This document shows, in pieces, positions 34,890 to 48,532 of a stretch of DNA of 64,000 nucleotides. The notes beneath the pieces were generated by a model. That model searched no databases, was not told the origin of the DNA, and saw only the letters and a program-made list of their open reading frames with translations. This stretch comes from Rapana venosa (taxonomy: Eukaryota > Mollusca > Gastropoda > Neogastropoda > Muricidae): the NCBI GenBank assembly GCA_028751875.1, contig CM054165.1, positions 23,441,170-23,505,169 of the forward strand. The letters run 5' to 3'. The position numbers and the translations under genes were made by a program. Numbering within the stretch: the first letter of the stretch is position 1; every line of letters begins with the position of its first letter.

Positions 34890-35864
34890 GTCATGACTGT
34901 CGTGTGAATACAAGGTGTGAGTGACTGTATGTACAGGTGTATACGTGTGACTATGTACAGGTGTATATAAGGTGTGAGTGACTGTATATACAAGTGTATA
35001 TACGGTGTGACTATGTACAGGTGAATAGAAGGTGTGAGTGACTGTATGCAAAGGTGTATACGTGTGACTATGTACAGGTGTATACAACATGTGACTATGT
35101 ACAGGTGTATACAAGGTGTGACTATTTACAGGTGTATACAACATGTGACTATGTACAGGTATATGCAAGGTGTGACTATGTACAGGTGTATACATTGTGT
35201 GAGTAACTGTATGTACAGGTGTATATAACATATTATTCAGATACGGTGTGACTCACTATACGTACAGGTGTATACAAGGTGTGGCTGACTGTACAGGTTA
35301 TACAAGGTGTGACTATGTGCAGGTGTATACAAGGTGTGACTGACTGTATGCACAGGTGTGTTCAAAGTGTGACTGACTGTATGTACAGGTGTATACAAAG
35401 TAGGACTATGCACACATGTATACAAGGTGTGACTATGTACAGGTGTTTACAAGGTGTGACTATGTACAGGTGTATACAAGGTGTGACTGACTATATGTAC
35501 AGGTGTATACAAGGTGTGACTGTTACAGGTGTATACAAGGTGTAACTGACTGTATGTACAAGTGTGTACAAAGTGTGATTGTACAGGTGTATACAAGGTG
35601 TGACTATGTCCAGGTGTATACAAGGTGTGACTGACTGTACACGTGTATACAAAGTGTAACTGACTGTATGCACAGGTGTGTACAAGGTATGACTATGTAC
35701 AGGTGTATACAAGGTGTGACTACACAATGTACAGGTGTATACAAGGTGTGACTGACAATGTACAGGTGTATACAAGGTGTGACTGACACAATGTACAGGT
35801 GTATAGAAGGTGTAACTGACACTGTGTACAGGTGTATAGAAGGTGTAACTGACACAATGTACAG
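34890..35864 (+). repeat. Minisatellite built from the 3' splice site of the next exon
   Basis: About 31 units of 27-33 bp: GTGTGACTGACTGTATGTAC then AGGTGTATACAA. Each contains a TGTACAG acceptor-like end followed by GTGTATACAAGG. The last unit continues directly into the exon at 35865, whose first codons (TGT ATA CAA) are the repeat. The array therefore presents about 30 near-identical decoy acceptors upstream of the true one. A noisy copy lies at about 49880-50920. Confidence 0.92.
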
Positions 35865-35961
35865 GTGTATACAAGGGGTGCTGAGGAAGAAGCCCAGGAT
35901 TCTGGTCACTCACCAGCTGCAGTACCTGACCGCTGCTGACTCCATCCTCATTCTGACCGAG
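35865..35961 (+). CDS. ABCC4: ABCC4-like transporter, NBD1 H-loop exon
   Basis: A 97-bp exon: one base completes the Lys of the previous exon, then 32 codons CIQGVLRKKPRILVTHQLQ and onward to YLTAADSILILTE, donor GAG|GTGAGT. LVTHQLQYL contains the H-loop histidine that contacts the ATP gamma phosphate and is strongly MRP4-like. CIQGVLRKKPRIL aligns with CICQILHEKITIL in human MRP4, which fixes the start inside the last minisatellite unit. Phase and protein alignment agree. A noisy copy lies at about 50910-51003. Confidence 0.9.
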
Positions 35962-35989
35962 GTGAGTGCAGTCAGGTGATGCTTTGCTC

Positions 35990-36740
35990 ATACAGGATTG
36001 TTATTGTTTGCGCTAGTTATTGTTCGTTTTGTTTGTTGTTTATCTTTCTCACTTTTATTGTTGTTGTTGTTTATCTTTTCCAATCTGTTGCTGTTGTTGT
36101 TTTATCTTTTTCAGTTTTATTGTTGTTGTTTATCTTTTTCAGTTTTATTGTTGCTGTTGTTGTCTTGTTCAGTATTGTTTTTTTTTTTTCCCAATTGTTG
36201 TTGTCTTTTTGGTTTTTTGTTGTCTTTTTCAGTTTTCTTGCTGTCCTTTTCAGTTTTCTTGTTGTCTTTTTCAGTTTTCCTTGCTGTCCTTTTCAGTTTT
36301 CTTGTTGTCTTTTTCAGTTTTCTTGCTGTCCTTTTTAGTTTTCTTGTTGTCCTTTTCAGTTTTCTTGTTGTCTTTTTCAGTTTTCTTGCTGTCCTTTTCA
36401 GTTTTCTTGTTGTCTTTTTCAGTTTTCTTGTTGTTTTTTTTCAGTTTCTTGCTGTCCTTTTCAGTTTCTTGTTGTCTTTTTCAGTTTTCTTGCTGTCCTT
36501 TTCAGTTTTCTTGTTGTTTTTTCAGTTTGCTTGTTGTTTTTCTTCAGTGGTTGTCTTTTTTAGTTTTATTGTTATTGTCCTTTTTAGTTTTGTTATTTTT
36601 TAATTTTGCTTTTGTTCTCTTTTTCAGTTTTATTGTTGTTGTCTTTTTCATTTTGTTGTCTTTTTTAGTTTTTGTTGTTTGTTTGTTGTGTTTTTTAGTT
36701 TGTTGTATTTTAAAGTTTTGTTGTTGTCTTTTTCAGCTGT
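35990..36740 (+). repeat. T-rich minisatellite of polypyrimidine-CAG units
   Basis: About 30 units near 20-24 bp of the type TTGTTGTCTTTTTCAGTTTT. Each is a polypyrimidine tract plus CAG, formally resembling a 3' splice site. It begins shortly after the donor of the H-loop exon. Long hydrophobic open frames here (Phe/Leu/Ser) are artefacts. A noisy copy lies at 51050-51810. Confidence 0.88.
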
Positions 36741-37014
36741 GTTGTCTCTCTCTCTCTTTTCTTTTTGTTGATATTCTGTTTGTCTCTCTGTCTCTGTCTC
36801 TCTCTCTCACTCATCTTTCACTCACTGTCTCTCCCTCTCTGTCTCCTCCCCACCCCCAGTCTCTCCTGTTTTCAGTGATAGGTAACATCTCATTGTAAGA
36901 ATTGATAATTTTTGTGAACTGCCATCAATCACCAATGATTATGTGTGACAGGGGACTTGAAGCCTAAGTCCTAACCTGTGGTTGCCATGTAGTTTTTTCA
37001 CATCAGCTGACTGG
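36741..37014. other. Intron, CT-rich then unremarkable
   Basis: (CT)n-like sequence at 36745-36850, then ordinary intronic sequence. Confidence 0.5.
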
Positions 37015-37212
37015 GGGCAGGAGAACCTAGCGGTTAGAGTGTTAAATTCACAAGTTGACAGTACAGGTTCGAGTTCAAGGGGATTTTTTTCCCCTGAAGT
37101 TTACATCAGTGCTGACTCCTGTCCCTCAAAAGTCCATTAGATGAGACTGTAAACTTTGATTTGTCTCTGCAAGATATAGCGCTATATAAATTCCATTTAT
37201 TATTATTATAAA
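37015..37212 (+). mobile_element. SINE family A variant
   Basis: tRNA-like head (GAGAACCTAGCGGTTAGAGT, B box AGGTTCGAGTTCAAGG), a shortened body with ATTAGATGAGACTGTAAAC, and the tail AGATATAGCGCTATATAAAT, TCC and (ATT)n. Confidence 0.75.
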
Positions 37213-37402
37213 CTGGGTTCCCTTGTATGCATGCAGATGTAAACTGGGTTCCCTTGTATGCATGCAGATGTAAACTGGGTTCCCTTGTATGCATGCAGAT
37301 GTAAACTGGGTTCCCTTGTATGATTGCAGATGAAACTAGGTTACCATGTATGAATGCAAATGTAAACTGGGTTCCTATGTATGAATGTAGATGTAAACTG
37401 GG
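37205..37402 (+). repeat. 31-32 bp minisatellite at the duplication junction
   Basis: Six copies of GTAAACTGGGTTCCCTTGTA then TGCATGCAGAT, degrading to the right. Around 37400 the sequence changes to the noisy second copy. The noisy equivalent is at 52310-52560. Confidence 0.85.
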
Positions 37403-39454
37403 TTTGTTTAAAACTGAAAAAAGGTTTTTTTAAAAAAGGAAACCCCGGGTTTCAGCCAGATGACCAGTGAGGCCCCATTCTCCTGAAAGTTTGGGCAAAA
37501 AGGCTATGGGGAAACCCCCAAATCCCGGGGGCCTTTTCAGTTTTTAAATTTGCACCCCCAAACTTCGGGGAAAAAAAAGGGTTGGCTAAAATTTTCTCTT
37601 TTTCCTATAATTCTTTGTTTCTCCCCTTTTTTCTTCTTTTTTCCTGTTTTTTTTTGCTGTTTTTGCCTTCGGGTCCTTTCCCCTCCCTTTTTTTTTTCCG
37701 AGGAAGGTTTAAATTAAAACTGAAAACCCAGTTCCCCTCTTTATGCGGAAGTTGATGCGCTGGGCCTGCCCGGCAGCACAATGCATTTTTCGTTTCATTT
37801 TCCCCAAACAGCAAAGTTTTTTGACTCCGGGTTTAAACGAGGAAGAAGAAAAAGAAAAAGTAAGGGAAAACCTGTCCCAATAAAACCTGTGTCATGGGGT
37901 TTACGTTGTGTGCGGAGTTGGAACAAAACCCCCTTTGGGAAAAGGGGTTTCTCAGCGACAGTGAAAGGGGACAGTTTTTTTGGGAAAGTCATTGGCCCAG
38001 TGGGTTCGGGAAAAAGGCAAAGTAGTGGGAGATGGAACCCTTCGGGAACCCTTTTTCTTTTTAAAAAAAAAAAAATTGGTGTGTGGGGAAAAGAGAAAAG
38101 GGATGGGGTGTGGGGAGGGGATTGAGTGGGGTGGGGTGTGGTGTGTGTGTGGGGTGTGTGGGGGGGGTGGGGGAAAGGTGTGTGTGTGTGGGGGGGGTGA
38201 AGGGGGGGGGGTAAAGGTGTGTGTGTGTGGGGGGTAAAAGGTTTTGGTGGTGTGGGGGGGGGGGGGGCTGAAGGTGGGTGTATGTGTGTGGGGGGGGAAG
38301 GGGGTTGGGTGTGTGGTGTGGGGGGGGGGGGGGGTGTTTTTTAGGGAGGGGGGTGGTGGGAAGACACCAACCCACACCCCACACCACACCACCCCACACC
38401 CCCAACCACAAACACAACACCACCCCCACACCACACCAACCACACCAAAACACCACACCCACCACACAACACAACCCACACAGCACCAACAAAAATCCCC
38501 ACACCACCACACACCAAACCAACCCCCCACCCCCAACCCACAAAAACCACCACCACACCCCAAACCCACCAACACAAAAAACCACCCACACCGCACCACA
38601 CACACCACCCCACACCACCCCCCACCAAAACCCCACAAAAACACACACCACACCACACAAAAACACCATACCACCCACACACCAAAACCAAAACACACAC
38701 CTTCCAAAAAAAAACCACCAAAACCCAAAAACCCACACACCCACCACACAAAACCCACAACTCGCCCCAAACAAAACAAACACACCCCACACCACCCCAC
38801 CACCACACCAAAACCCCCACCCCCAACACCAACCAAAACCAAAACACCCCAAAAACCACCCAAAACTCCCCAACCCACACACACCACCCCACACACACCC
38901 CATACCAAAACAACCCCCCACACCACACCCCCCCCATACCACAAAAACACCCAAAACCACACAAAAACCACACCCCACACCCCCCAACTCGCACCACCCC
39001 ACAAACCACCCCCAAACACCCAACCCACACACCCCCCCACACCAAAAACACACCCCAAAACCACACCAAACACCCCAAACCCCAAAACACCACACCCCAC
39101 ACCCCCACACCGCAGCACACCACACCAAAACCCCCACACCAAAACCACCACACCAAACACACCACACACACCCCCCCCACCCCCGCGGGCACACCACACC
39201 CCAAACACCCCCAACCACACTGCCCCACACCACCAATACCATTCACCAAAAACCCACCCCCCACACATGCCCCAAAACCAAAACCACCCCCAACACAACC
39301 CCCCCAAAACCACACACACCCCACACCACCCCCAAAACCACCCCCCAAAACCAACACCACACAAAAACACCACACCACACCACATCCACAAACCGCACCA
39401 TACCCCCAACCACACCACAAACCAAAACCCCAACAAACAAATCCCTTCCCCGGT

Positions 39455-42400
39455 CAAGAGGGGGCGACTAACAGACTTTTAAGCGATTTTTTTGTGAACA
39501 AAAGGGGATCGGTGAATGTGGTGTTTTGTGCATGAAAGGGACGAAAAAAAAAGGGGGATGGGGACCAAAAATACAAAGCGTGGCATAAAATGCCCACGAA
39601 AAAAAAAGGGGATGTACACGAAAAACTACGCTGTAAACTAAAGGGGGAAAAGGGTTTGGGAAATCTTAAAACGATTTGGGAAATGAGGCGAGTATACATT
39701 TTTTAGGCTCCCAGGGAGCAGCCCAAAAAATTTTATGAACCTTAGAAAAAGCGGGTTTAAAAGCAATGAAGCAATCGGGGATTAGTTTGCCCGCCGTGTA
39801 TGGTTAAGTAAAGATAAAAAAGGGACAAAAAAAAATGAAAAGAAATAGATGAATAAAGCTGATGAAAAAAGCAAACAGAAAACAAAAGGGAAACCTAACA
39901 GAAAAACCCCGTACTGACTGCAAAATGAACAGCTTTGCAAAAACCAGACTTTTTTAAAGGGAAAAAAACCTTAAAGTGCAGTAAATTGGAACGGGAAAGT
40001 TTCCATTGGGCCTGCCTCACCCCCTAAATACCAGACCCTGAAATTTTTGCCGATCTAACAAAATTTAAAACTTTCCGATTGTGCTAAAGAAAATTTTTGG
40101 GAAAACTAAACCCAAGTATTTTAAGGGGAAAAATCGTAACAAGCAGCCGAAAAATGACGCAAATAAAGAAATGACGTCACTCTTTCGAAAAAAATCAGGC
40201 ACAAATGATGACAAAATGATTTTAAAAGGAACCCAAAAGGGCCCACAGAATTTTAAGGGCAAGGGTTTCTGAAACCCTAAAAAAGGCAGTGAGACACTAG
40301 AAAGAGCACATGTACTATCATTAAATTTAAATTAAAAGGGAAAAAAATTTAAAAGCCCATGGTATACTCAAAAACCCAAAAAACATCAATGCGGCAGTCT
40401 GTGAAAAAAAAATTACCCCAAACCATCACAAACGGAACACCGAAAAATAATAAATTTAAAAAAAGGGAAAACCCAAAAAAACTTAAAAGAAAACTATCAA
40501 ACAAAAAAAAACAAACAGCACGAAAAAAATTGAATTTAAAAGAAACCCCCAAAAACCCCTTGTGGGAAAAGGTTATACCGTTGAAAATTTCCAGAAAAAA
40601 ACCCCCCTTTTACTAATATAGGGCGATAAACGAAACAAAAAAAGAAGTTTAGGAAATTGGTCAAGATAAACAAAAGGGTTCCCCCAAGCCCCAAGTACTG
40701 AAAAAAAAAAATTTCCATGTTTAAAAATGTCAATAAAACGGATTTCGGGGCAGCCCCTTCCATATTTCTGATGTTACTTTTGCTCTGTTTTGGGGATGGT
40801 TTTTGACGCTGAGCGTTTAAAGGAAGCCATAGGGATTTTGCCATCAAGAAAAAAAATAAAATACACAAAAAAAGGGGACTGCCCAAAAAAAAAATAAAAA
40901 AAAAAACAAGTGCCCCCTAAAGTAATACAAATTCCACTGGGGTTTGAACAACTTAAAAAAGGAAAAAAGCAGAAACACAATTTCCGAAAATGACACAGGC
41001 CCGGCAGAAAAAATAAATGGGGAATTAAAAGGGCCCACAAATATTAAAGCCACACCATTTTACAAACCGAAAAAAACTTAAAGCAAAAAGAAAAAAATTT
41101 CAAACGCTTTTGTTTTTATGGTGAATTTTTTTCCCAACTTGAAACTTTTACCCTCTTTCATCGCCCCAACCCTAAACCCTAAAAACGGGACCCCTGTTCC
41201 GGGACACCACCCATCCCTCACCCCAGGGGCGGGGTGGAATACGGGCGGGCAGAAAAGGTCGCACCTACAGCAGGGGTGGGGACAGTCAAAAAAACCCAAA
41301 AACCCACTAACCAAAATTCGGCAAAAAAATTAAAATACAAAAAAAGAAAAATTTGGGAAAGGGCCGACTGAAAGAAAAACAGATTACAAAAATTCCCTTT
41401 AAAAAAAAAAAGGGCCAAAAATTGAGGGTTCAAATAATTAAAAATGAAAAATTTGCAGCCCAGAACTTTTTTTAAACCTAAAAACAATCAGCAAAGGGAA
41501 AAAAAGAATTGGATGGGCCAAAAACCCAAAACGGAAAAAATTAAAAAACTCAAAAAAATGTGAATGATGGGGCCCATTTCCCAAAACCCGGGACAAAAAT
41601 GCGACACATAAAAGATACACTGCTTGGGGATGGAAACGGCCCAAGGGGAAAAAGACCACACGCATGGGACAAAGCCCTTTGGAAAATTTTAACCCAGACC
41701 CCGGGACCTTTTGGACGAACAGATGGGGGCTTCAGTGGTACAGAAAAACGTAAACCCAAAAAGGCCCAAAAAGGATGGAGAGGTAAAGGGAAAGGGGTTT
41801 TAAAGGACGGGAAACGGAAAACAGAGGGCATTTACAACAGGGATGGAAGAAACGACCATAAACGACGAAAGGGGGAAAGGGATGAACGACGGGGAGACCA
41901 AAAGGTTACTACCACCCTGAAATAGACGGGAAAAAAAATCGGGAGACCATATCAAAAACCAGACGGGGAAAATAAAAAAAGAAAATGTTGGTAATCAAAG
42001 ATGGCACATACTTTTTTTAAAGGGATAACATAAAACATTTTTTATCACTCCCATATATACAAATAATAGGAAAAAATGCAGAAAAGGGGCAACTCCCCCC
42101 CCCCCCCCCCATTTTCCCCCCTTTCCCAAAAACACTTTAACTTGCCCCCTTCCCTCATGATACGCCCTTTTACAAAACCCTTAGGAAAACCTACCCACCT
42201 CACATACCATATTATACACGCGGGGCATGCGCATTTCACAAACAAAAACCGCGCACGAAAAACATGCACGCACAAGCATTAAAAACACACACACACTATT
42301 TGAGCACCAGATAAAAAAACAACAATGTGTCCCCAAATGATACAATTTCATTTAAAAAAAAAAAAATTTTTTGTTTTCAATTTTTGGGATCAAAGTATTT

Positions 42401-45400
42401 AAAGCCCTGTGCATTTTGGGAATGGGTAAAAGATTTTTTACATCCTTGATAGAAAAAAAAAGTTCAAGAGATGGTGAAATATAAAAAAGTTTTGGGGGTT
42501 TACACAACACACCCCACCCCACGAAACGCACCACCCCACGCCCCCGCGCGAAACACACAAAACACACCACACACAACAAACCCCATTTCTTACAATGATT
42601 TTAAACCCCAAAGGGAAAAGTCGCCCCATTTTTAAATCTTTTGAAAAACCATTTTACCCTTTTTAAAATATATTTTCTAATTTTTTTTTTTTGGGGATAC
42701 AAGGGATGGGTTTTTTGTCAATTTTTTTAATAAAATTAAAAAAATAAAAATACATCTTAAGGAAAATTTAAATCTTTTGATTATGAAAATTTTTAAATGG
42801 TTATTAATTTTTTTTGCCTTTGGGTTGTTTTCCTATCGTAGACATTTAAAAAACAATAAATAAAAATTGGAAAAACCCTTTTCAAATGTTAGAAAAATAT
42901 TTTTTAAGGGAAAAGAAAAAACTAAAATTTTTCTTCAAGATATGCCCTGGTTTTTTTCCCCACTTTAAAAAAGATCTCTTTTTTCCCACAATGATATTTA
43001 AAAAAAAGAGTAAAAACATGAAAAATTTTAATCGTGGAAAATTTATTAAAGTTTTCTAGGAAAAGGGAGGGAAATTTAATTTAAACAAAAAAAAAACGTA
43101 CAATAAAAACATGTTAAAATATACGATGTAAAAATTTTTTACAAGAAACCCCATTAAGAAAAAAAATTCTGTAAAAAGGGATGAAACCCAAAACCAGGAA
43201 ATATGCAGTGCACTCCCTCCCAAAACCAAAAAAAAATGGATCGGGTCAGTGCTTCAGGAGGTATTTCAGTTTTCTTTAAAAGGGAAAAATTAAATCGAAA
43301 AAGTAAAAAAATTTTTTCCCGGCAAAATGGGTTCAGTATTTTTGGGGAAATAAAAATGATACAGGAAAACTAAATTAAGTTTAAACAAAAAAGAATATTT
43401 TTTTTGGGATGTGCATATATTCCCCCCAAATTTTTTCTTCTTTTGGAAAAGTTCATACACAAAAAATAGGGGAAAATTTAGAACAAGACATAGAAATTTT
43501 TGGTCTGAAAGAGGTCAGATAATACTGTGCGGAGATTTTAAATGCGCGTTTCGGGAAAGACTGATGACTTTATAGAAAAAGGGGTTCCAAAACCCTTTTT
43601 TACTACAATTTACCTGAAGAAAATGATTGCCCAATGTTATCAAAGGTGCTAAATGGATAAATTTTTCAAAAAATAGGGGAAGACTTTTATTTAAATTTTT
43701 TTGGTCCCCTTAAATTTTTAAAATTTTAAAATTTTTGGGGCCCCGAACATTGGGAGATTTAGGGGATAGATTTACATGTTTTTTAAACCTAAAGGGGTTC
43801 CTATGTTGTGGATTATTTTCATTTTTTAAAAAAACATTTTATAAAAGAGGTAAAATTTATAAAATTTAAAGAGATTTAATGGAATACTCTGATAAATTTT
43901 TCCACTAATTTGGGAAAATAGAAATCCCGAAATAGAAAAAACGTTTGCAGAGGCCTATAAAAATATTTGAGACACCCAAGCAGGGGTATATTTCCCTAAA
44001 AAATTCACCACAAACAAACACTTTTTTGTAGGGGATACAAATTCCAAAGGCCAATTTGAAAAGGCATTTTCAAATCCCCGCAATCCAATCACACATAACA
44101 CAAATAAAAAACTGAAAAAATTTAAGTATTAAAACAAAAAAAACCAAAGTACAAAGCGGGCCTAAATTCCCAAAAACGGGGAAATTTGAACATTCCAGAA
44201 AAATGTCTGATATCTTTCTCAAGTGGCAAAATTTTTAGTTGAGGCCCAGAAAGTAAAAAACCGGTAAGAAGAATTAAACACAATAAAAAATGGTTTGATC
44301 AAAATTAAAACAGTAAAAGGGAAAAGAAGAAATTTCTCAAACTAAAGGGCAAAAAATTTTAAAACCCCCCTTTAATAAACCTAAACTTCGAGAAAAACTT
44401 AAAAAAAGAAAACGATAAAATACTTTAATTAAAAAAAAGAAAAAAAAAATTTCTTAAAAAATTCATTTGGTATCACAGCTACATGATGCCATTGACAAAG
44501 ATCCAAAGAAATTTTGGGGAAAATTTTTCAAAAATTTAAAAGAAAGTGAAGATGATGGATTTAAAACATCATAATCATTAGAGCGGGTAAAGGGGGAAAA
44601 AACATTTAAAAAAACACTTATGGTAAAGAACCGCAAATAGTTTCCGGGACCCCCAAAAAGCAAGTACTAACCCTGGTTTAAATGACTTAAAGTATCAAAT
44701 AACCCACTGTAGATAAGCAAATTACAACTTAAAGGAAAATTAAAAAAAAACAACCCAAAAAGTTAAAAAATAACAAATGGGCCGGGGAAAAGGGGGAAAA
44801 GGGGGAATCCCAAAGGGAAATATAAAATTTCCTTTTCCCTCTAATGTTATAGAGATAAGGGCGGAAATTTTCTTTTTAAAGTTTTAAGAAACGGGTATAT
44901 ACCCCTTTACGGGAAAGTAGGAGTAAATGCCCCAATCTAAAAGAACGGATGCATATACAACCCCAAAAAAATTTTACAGGGAAAAAAAGTTGACAAACAC
45001 TATTGGAAAACTTTTTTGCCAAATACTGAACCTAGAATTTCTAAAATATTTAAAAATTAAAAATTAGTTTTTGTTAGAGAACAACGGGTTTTCGGGAAAA
45101 CAGGGCAGAAAAACGGCCATATTTTCCCCAAATTAAAAATTTTAATAGATTTTGTACTGAAAGTAAAAAACTAAAAAAATTTATTGCTGCTTTGTAGTTT
45201 TTCAAAAAGCTTTTGGGATAATGTTTTGGCATGGGGGTTTTTCTTTTTATAAAGTTAAACGAAATGGGAAATTTAAACGGGCAAAATTTTAATGTCTTTT
45301 AAAAAACATGTTTTCCCCCAATGCAACAATTTTTAAAAAAATTACGAGGCAAACACCAGATGTTTTTCATGGTAAAGGAAAAGGGGTACATAGGGAAAAC

Positions 45401-46925
45401 TTTAAAATTTTTCTACATTTTTAATGTATTGCCAATGATAATTAAATTTAACGAGGAAAAAGTTTCGCCTTTAAAACCGCAAAAGACAAAATTTCCCTTG
45501 TTTACTCTTGCTGAATGACCTGGATTGCAAACAAAAAACCAAAATAGGTCTTCAAATAAACTGAAAAAACTGAAAGGGTTTCCCGTTCAAATTTGGGGTT
45601 TAAAGATAAACAAAACAAAAACAAAGGTAATATTCTTTACGAGATCACCCCCCTAAAATTCCAATTCATTTTAAATGTGGAGAGCATTAATTGAAACAGT
45701 AGAAACTTATAAAACCCAGGGGTCGTTTTTCATCAAAAACCGGGGAAATTTAAGCAACAAAAACATTTAGTAAAACAAAGCAACAAAGCAATAAAGCCTT
45801 TTAAAAGGGGGGAATTCAAGGACAAAATTTAAAGAACTATAATAAATGCGTTTATTTTTGGACTCACCCATAACCCCCGTTTTAACCTATGGGCAAAGTT
45901 TGGTTTCCCTTTTTGTTTTTAAAAGGGGGTACAGAATTTCATATTTATAAAATGTTTTAAGGGGTGTTTTCCCAAACAGGGTTTTTTGTATGAGAAATTT
46001 TCAATGAAAAAATTTTTTTTAAAAAAATGATAGGAGTTCATAAAAAAACATTTTGTACTTCCCACTTTTGGGTGAATTAGGGAGATTTCCCCTGAACCCT
46101 TTAAAAATTTATGCCAGATATAAAACCTTTTGGGGTTCATTTGAAAATCAAAACCCGACTCTATAATTTGAATAGTTAAAACGATTTTTTTGTATCAGAA
46201 AAAATACATCTTTAAAAAAAAAAAGGAAAAACAAAAAAATTTTCTGTACACAATTGGTTTTTAAAAAATGTCTGGAAGAACCAAAACACTCCTTAAAGTT
46301 CATCGGTTTAGCTATGCTGTTTTGAAGAAAAATTGAGGACATGTATAAAACATTTTTTGGGTCTTACCAAAAGAAAGATTTGCAAAACAAAATTTTTTGA
46401 ATTTTTCTACCAAAAAAATACCCGATTGGAACCATACTTAGTAAACTATTTAAAACAAAATCATAAAAAGACAATTTTGTAAATTTTTGCACAAAACTGT
46501 CACAATTTAATGAAAAGAAAAGGGGGGACCCCCCAAAATATTACCGAGAGGACAGAAAATTAAAACACGTAACAAAAAATTTAAAATGAATTTCAATTTT
46601 CTTTAAGAATTTCATTTTATATGATGAACTCAGAAATAATTTTTATTAAAAATCAAAACCCAGGACAAAGAAAAGCCAAAAAACTGTGTACATAAAAATT
46701 TAAATGACAAATCACAGTTTATATATATCAAAGCAGATATCATCCGATATGTGTATGATTTTTTTGAAAAAAGAGAGAAAAAGGGAATAGAAAACAACTG
46801 TTTTTTAAATGTCCCTCACTTTTTGGGAAAAAGATTAAAAATTTGTTGATGTTTTTGTTTTGGGCCAAATAAATTTTTACATACTTAAATGGCAAAAAAA
46901 ATTTTTTGAATTTTGAATCTGAATA
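39455..46925 (+). mobile_element. Noisy copy of the CR1/L2-like LINE
   Basis: Starts at TCAAGAGGGGGCGACTAACA and ends near ATTTTGAATCTGAATACACC. The 53-bp duplication at the ORF1 start is still visible (about 39530-39630), as are RREQ-type and GDTT-like fragments of both ORFs, but no frame longer than about 120 codons survives. It sits in the same C/A satellite on both sides (38365-39435 and 46926-47545), as expected for a copy of one locus and not an independent insertion. Confidence 0.85.
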
Positions 46926-47634
46926 CACCCAAAAAAAAAACCCACACACCAAAACCACACCCACAAAAACACACCACACCACACCCACCCCACACACCAA
47001 CCCCAGCAACCACACCACAACCCCACACACCACACCCACACCCTGGGACCACACCACCACAAAACACGGCCCCCACACCCCACAAAACCACAACCACACC
47101 ACACACACCACACCAAAAACCCACCCACACACCACAAACCCCACACACCCCCCAGCCCCCACATCAAAACACCGCCCCCATACACCACAAAACCCACACC
47201 CAAACCCCAACCCCAAAAAACCCCACACCAACCCCCAAAACCACAAAAACACACCACACCACACACCCCACACCCCCACAACCCAAAACCCCACACCCCT
47301 ACCACACACCCCCCACCACAACCCCAAACCCCACCCCACCACACCACACCACACACCATACCACACCCCCACACCACACACCACACCACACCCCACCACA
47401 CCACCACCACCACCCCACCAAACACAACCCCAAAACCAAAAACACCAAACACCAAAACCATACCCCACACCACACCACACACAACCCCACCCACCTTTCC
47501 ACACACCACACCCCCCACACCACACACCCACCACCAAAACCACACACAAACCAGCTTTGCAGTGGGTTTTGTGACAGAAGAACCCACAAAGTTTTTGGGT
47601 TTTTTTAATTTTTTTAAACCCCCAGTCCTCCTGG

Positions 47635-47840
47635 GTATGGCCATATTGGGGGAACTTTTTGAAATCCTCTGGGAAACGTGTCTGTCAAGGGCAAAGGGCC
47701 CTAAAGTATCCCGCAGCCCCGGGGTTTTTTTCCGGCAGTCTGCGCAGAACCTCCTGTTTTTGGTTTGGGACCCACGGAAGGGGCGCTTTTTTGACAAAGT
47801 TTTTGCGCGCCGTGCCCTTTCAAAGGGGGATTTTTGTTGT
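47635..47840 (+). CDS. ABCC4: ABCC4-like NBD1 exon (Walker A end to Q-loop), noisy copy
   Basis: After an acceptor-like ACCCCCAG the frame reads LLGMAILGELFEI, then VSVKGK-like, a CCGCAGCCCCGGGG segment where the Q-loop SQQPW is expected, then SGSLR and QNLLF in alternating frames, and KGRFFDKVFAR. This is the segment following GPVGSGK in MRP4 proteins. Homopolymer errors break the frame, but the conserved content is better than in the 32747-32925 copy. Confidence 0.55.
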
Positions 47841-48532
47841 TGGATTTATTTCAGTTTAAAAGGGGGAAAAGTTGGGCTCTGATTTTACTAATTTAGTCAT
47901 ATTTGTGCGAGGTATTCTCTGTGTGTTTTTTTTAGTGTGAGTGTTGGGGGTGGGTGGGTGTCACTCTGTGTGTCGGGGTTATGTGCCTTTTATATAGCTT
48001 TTTAAAATTTCTATAGGAAAAAGTGTGTGTTCAAATTTTCCCTATCAACAAAAAGTAGTCAAAGTGAAATCTTTTTTTCAATTTGGAAAATTTAAAAAGC
48101 AGTGCATTTGCTTTTTTTTTATAAGCCATCTATCTTTAAAAAAAAAAAGAGAGAAAATAAAGAAGGTGTGTTTCCTTTTAATGTCTATCCACTAAAAAGT
48201 ATTTTTAGGCAGGTTTGGGGACGGGTGCATTTCCCGCGTGCGGGTGGGGCACCCGGCCCTGCGTGCGTGCGTTTTGTGGTGGTGATGTGTATTTCTTTTA
48301 GTGCAGCATGGGGTTTGGACATGCTTTCTGTGTGAGTGTCAGTATTAAACTTACCCCTTTAATTTTGTTTTTTTTTTCCCTTTTTTTTTTTACCAAATTT
48401 TCCCTTTTTTCTCACCCTTCACTTAAAAATAATAAAAATATAAAAATAATGTTTTTGGAATTTAAAATAGCCCTGAATTTGTAAAACCATCCAATTTTTC
48501 ATCACTGTTTTCTGACACTGGGGGCGCCCCCG

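Noticed and set aside
34860..35991. Minus-strand repetitive ORFs (His-Thr-Leu-Tyr-Thr-Pro type)
   Set aside because: Antisense reading of the acceptor minisatellite; periodic only because many units are multiples of 3.
35998..36898. Long Phe/Leu/Ser-rich ORFs (200-290 codons) suggesting a membrane protein
   Set aside because: T-rich minisatellite; several overlapping frames are open at once, and there is no start context or family resemblance.
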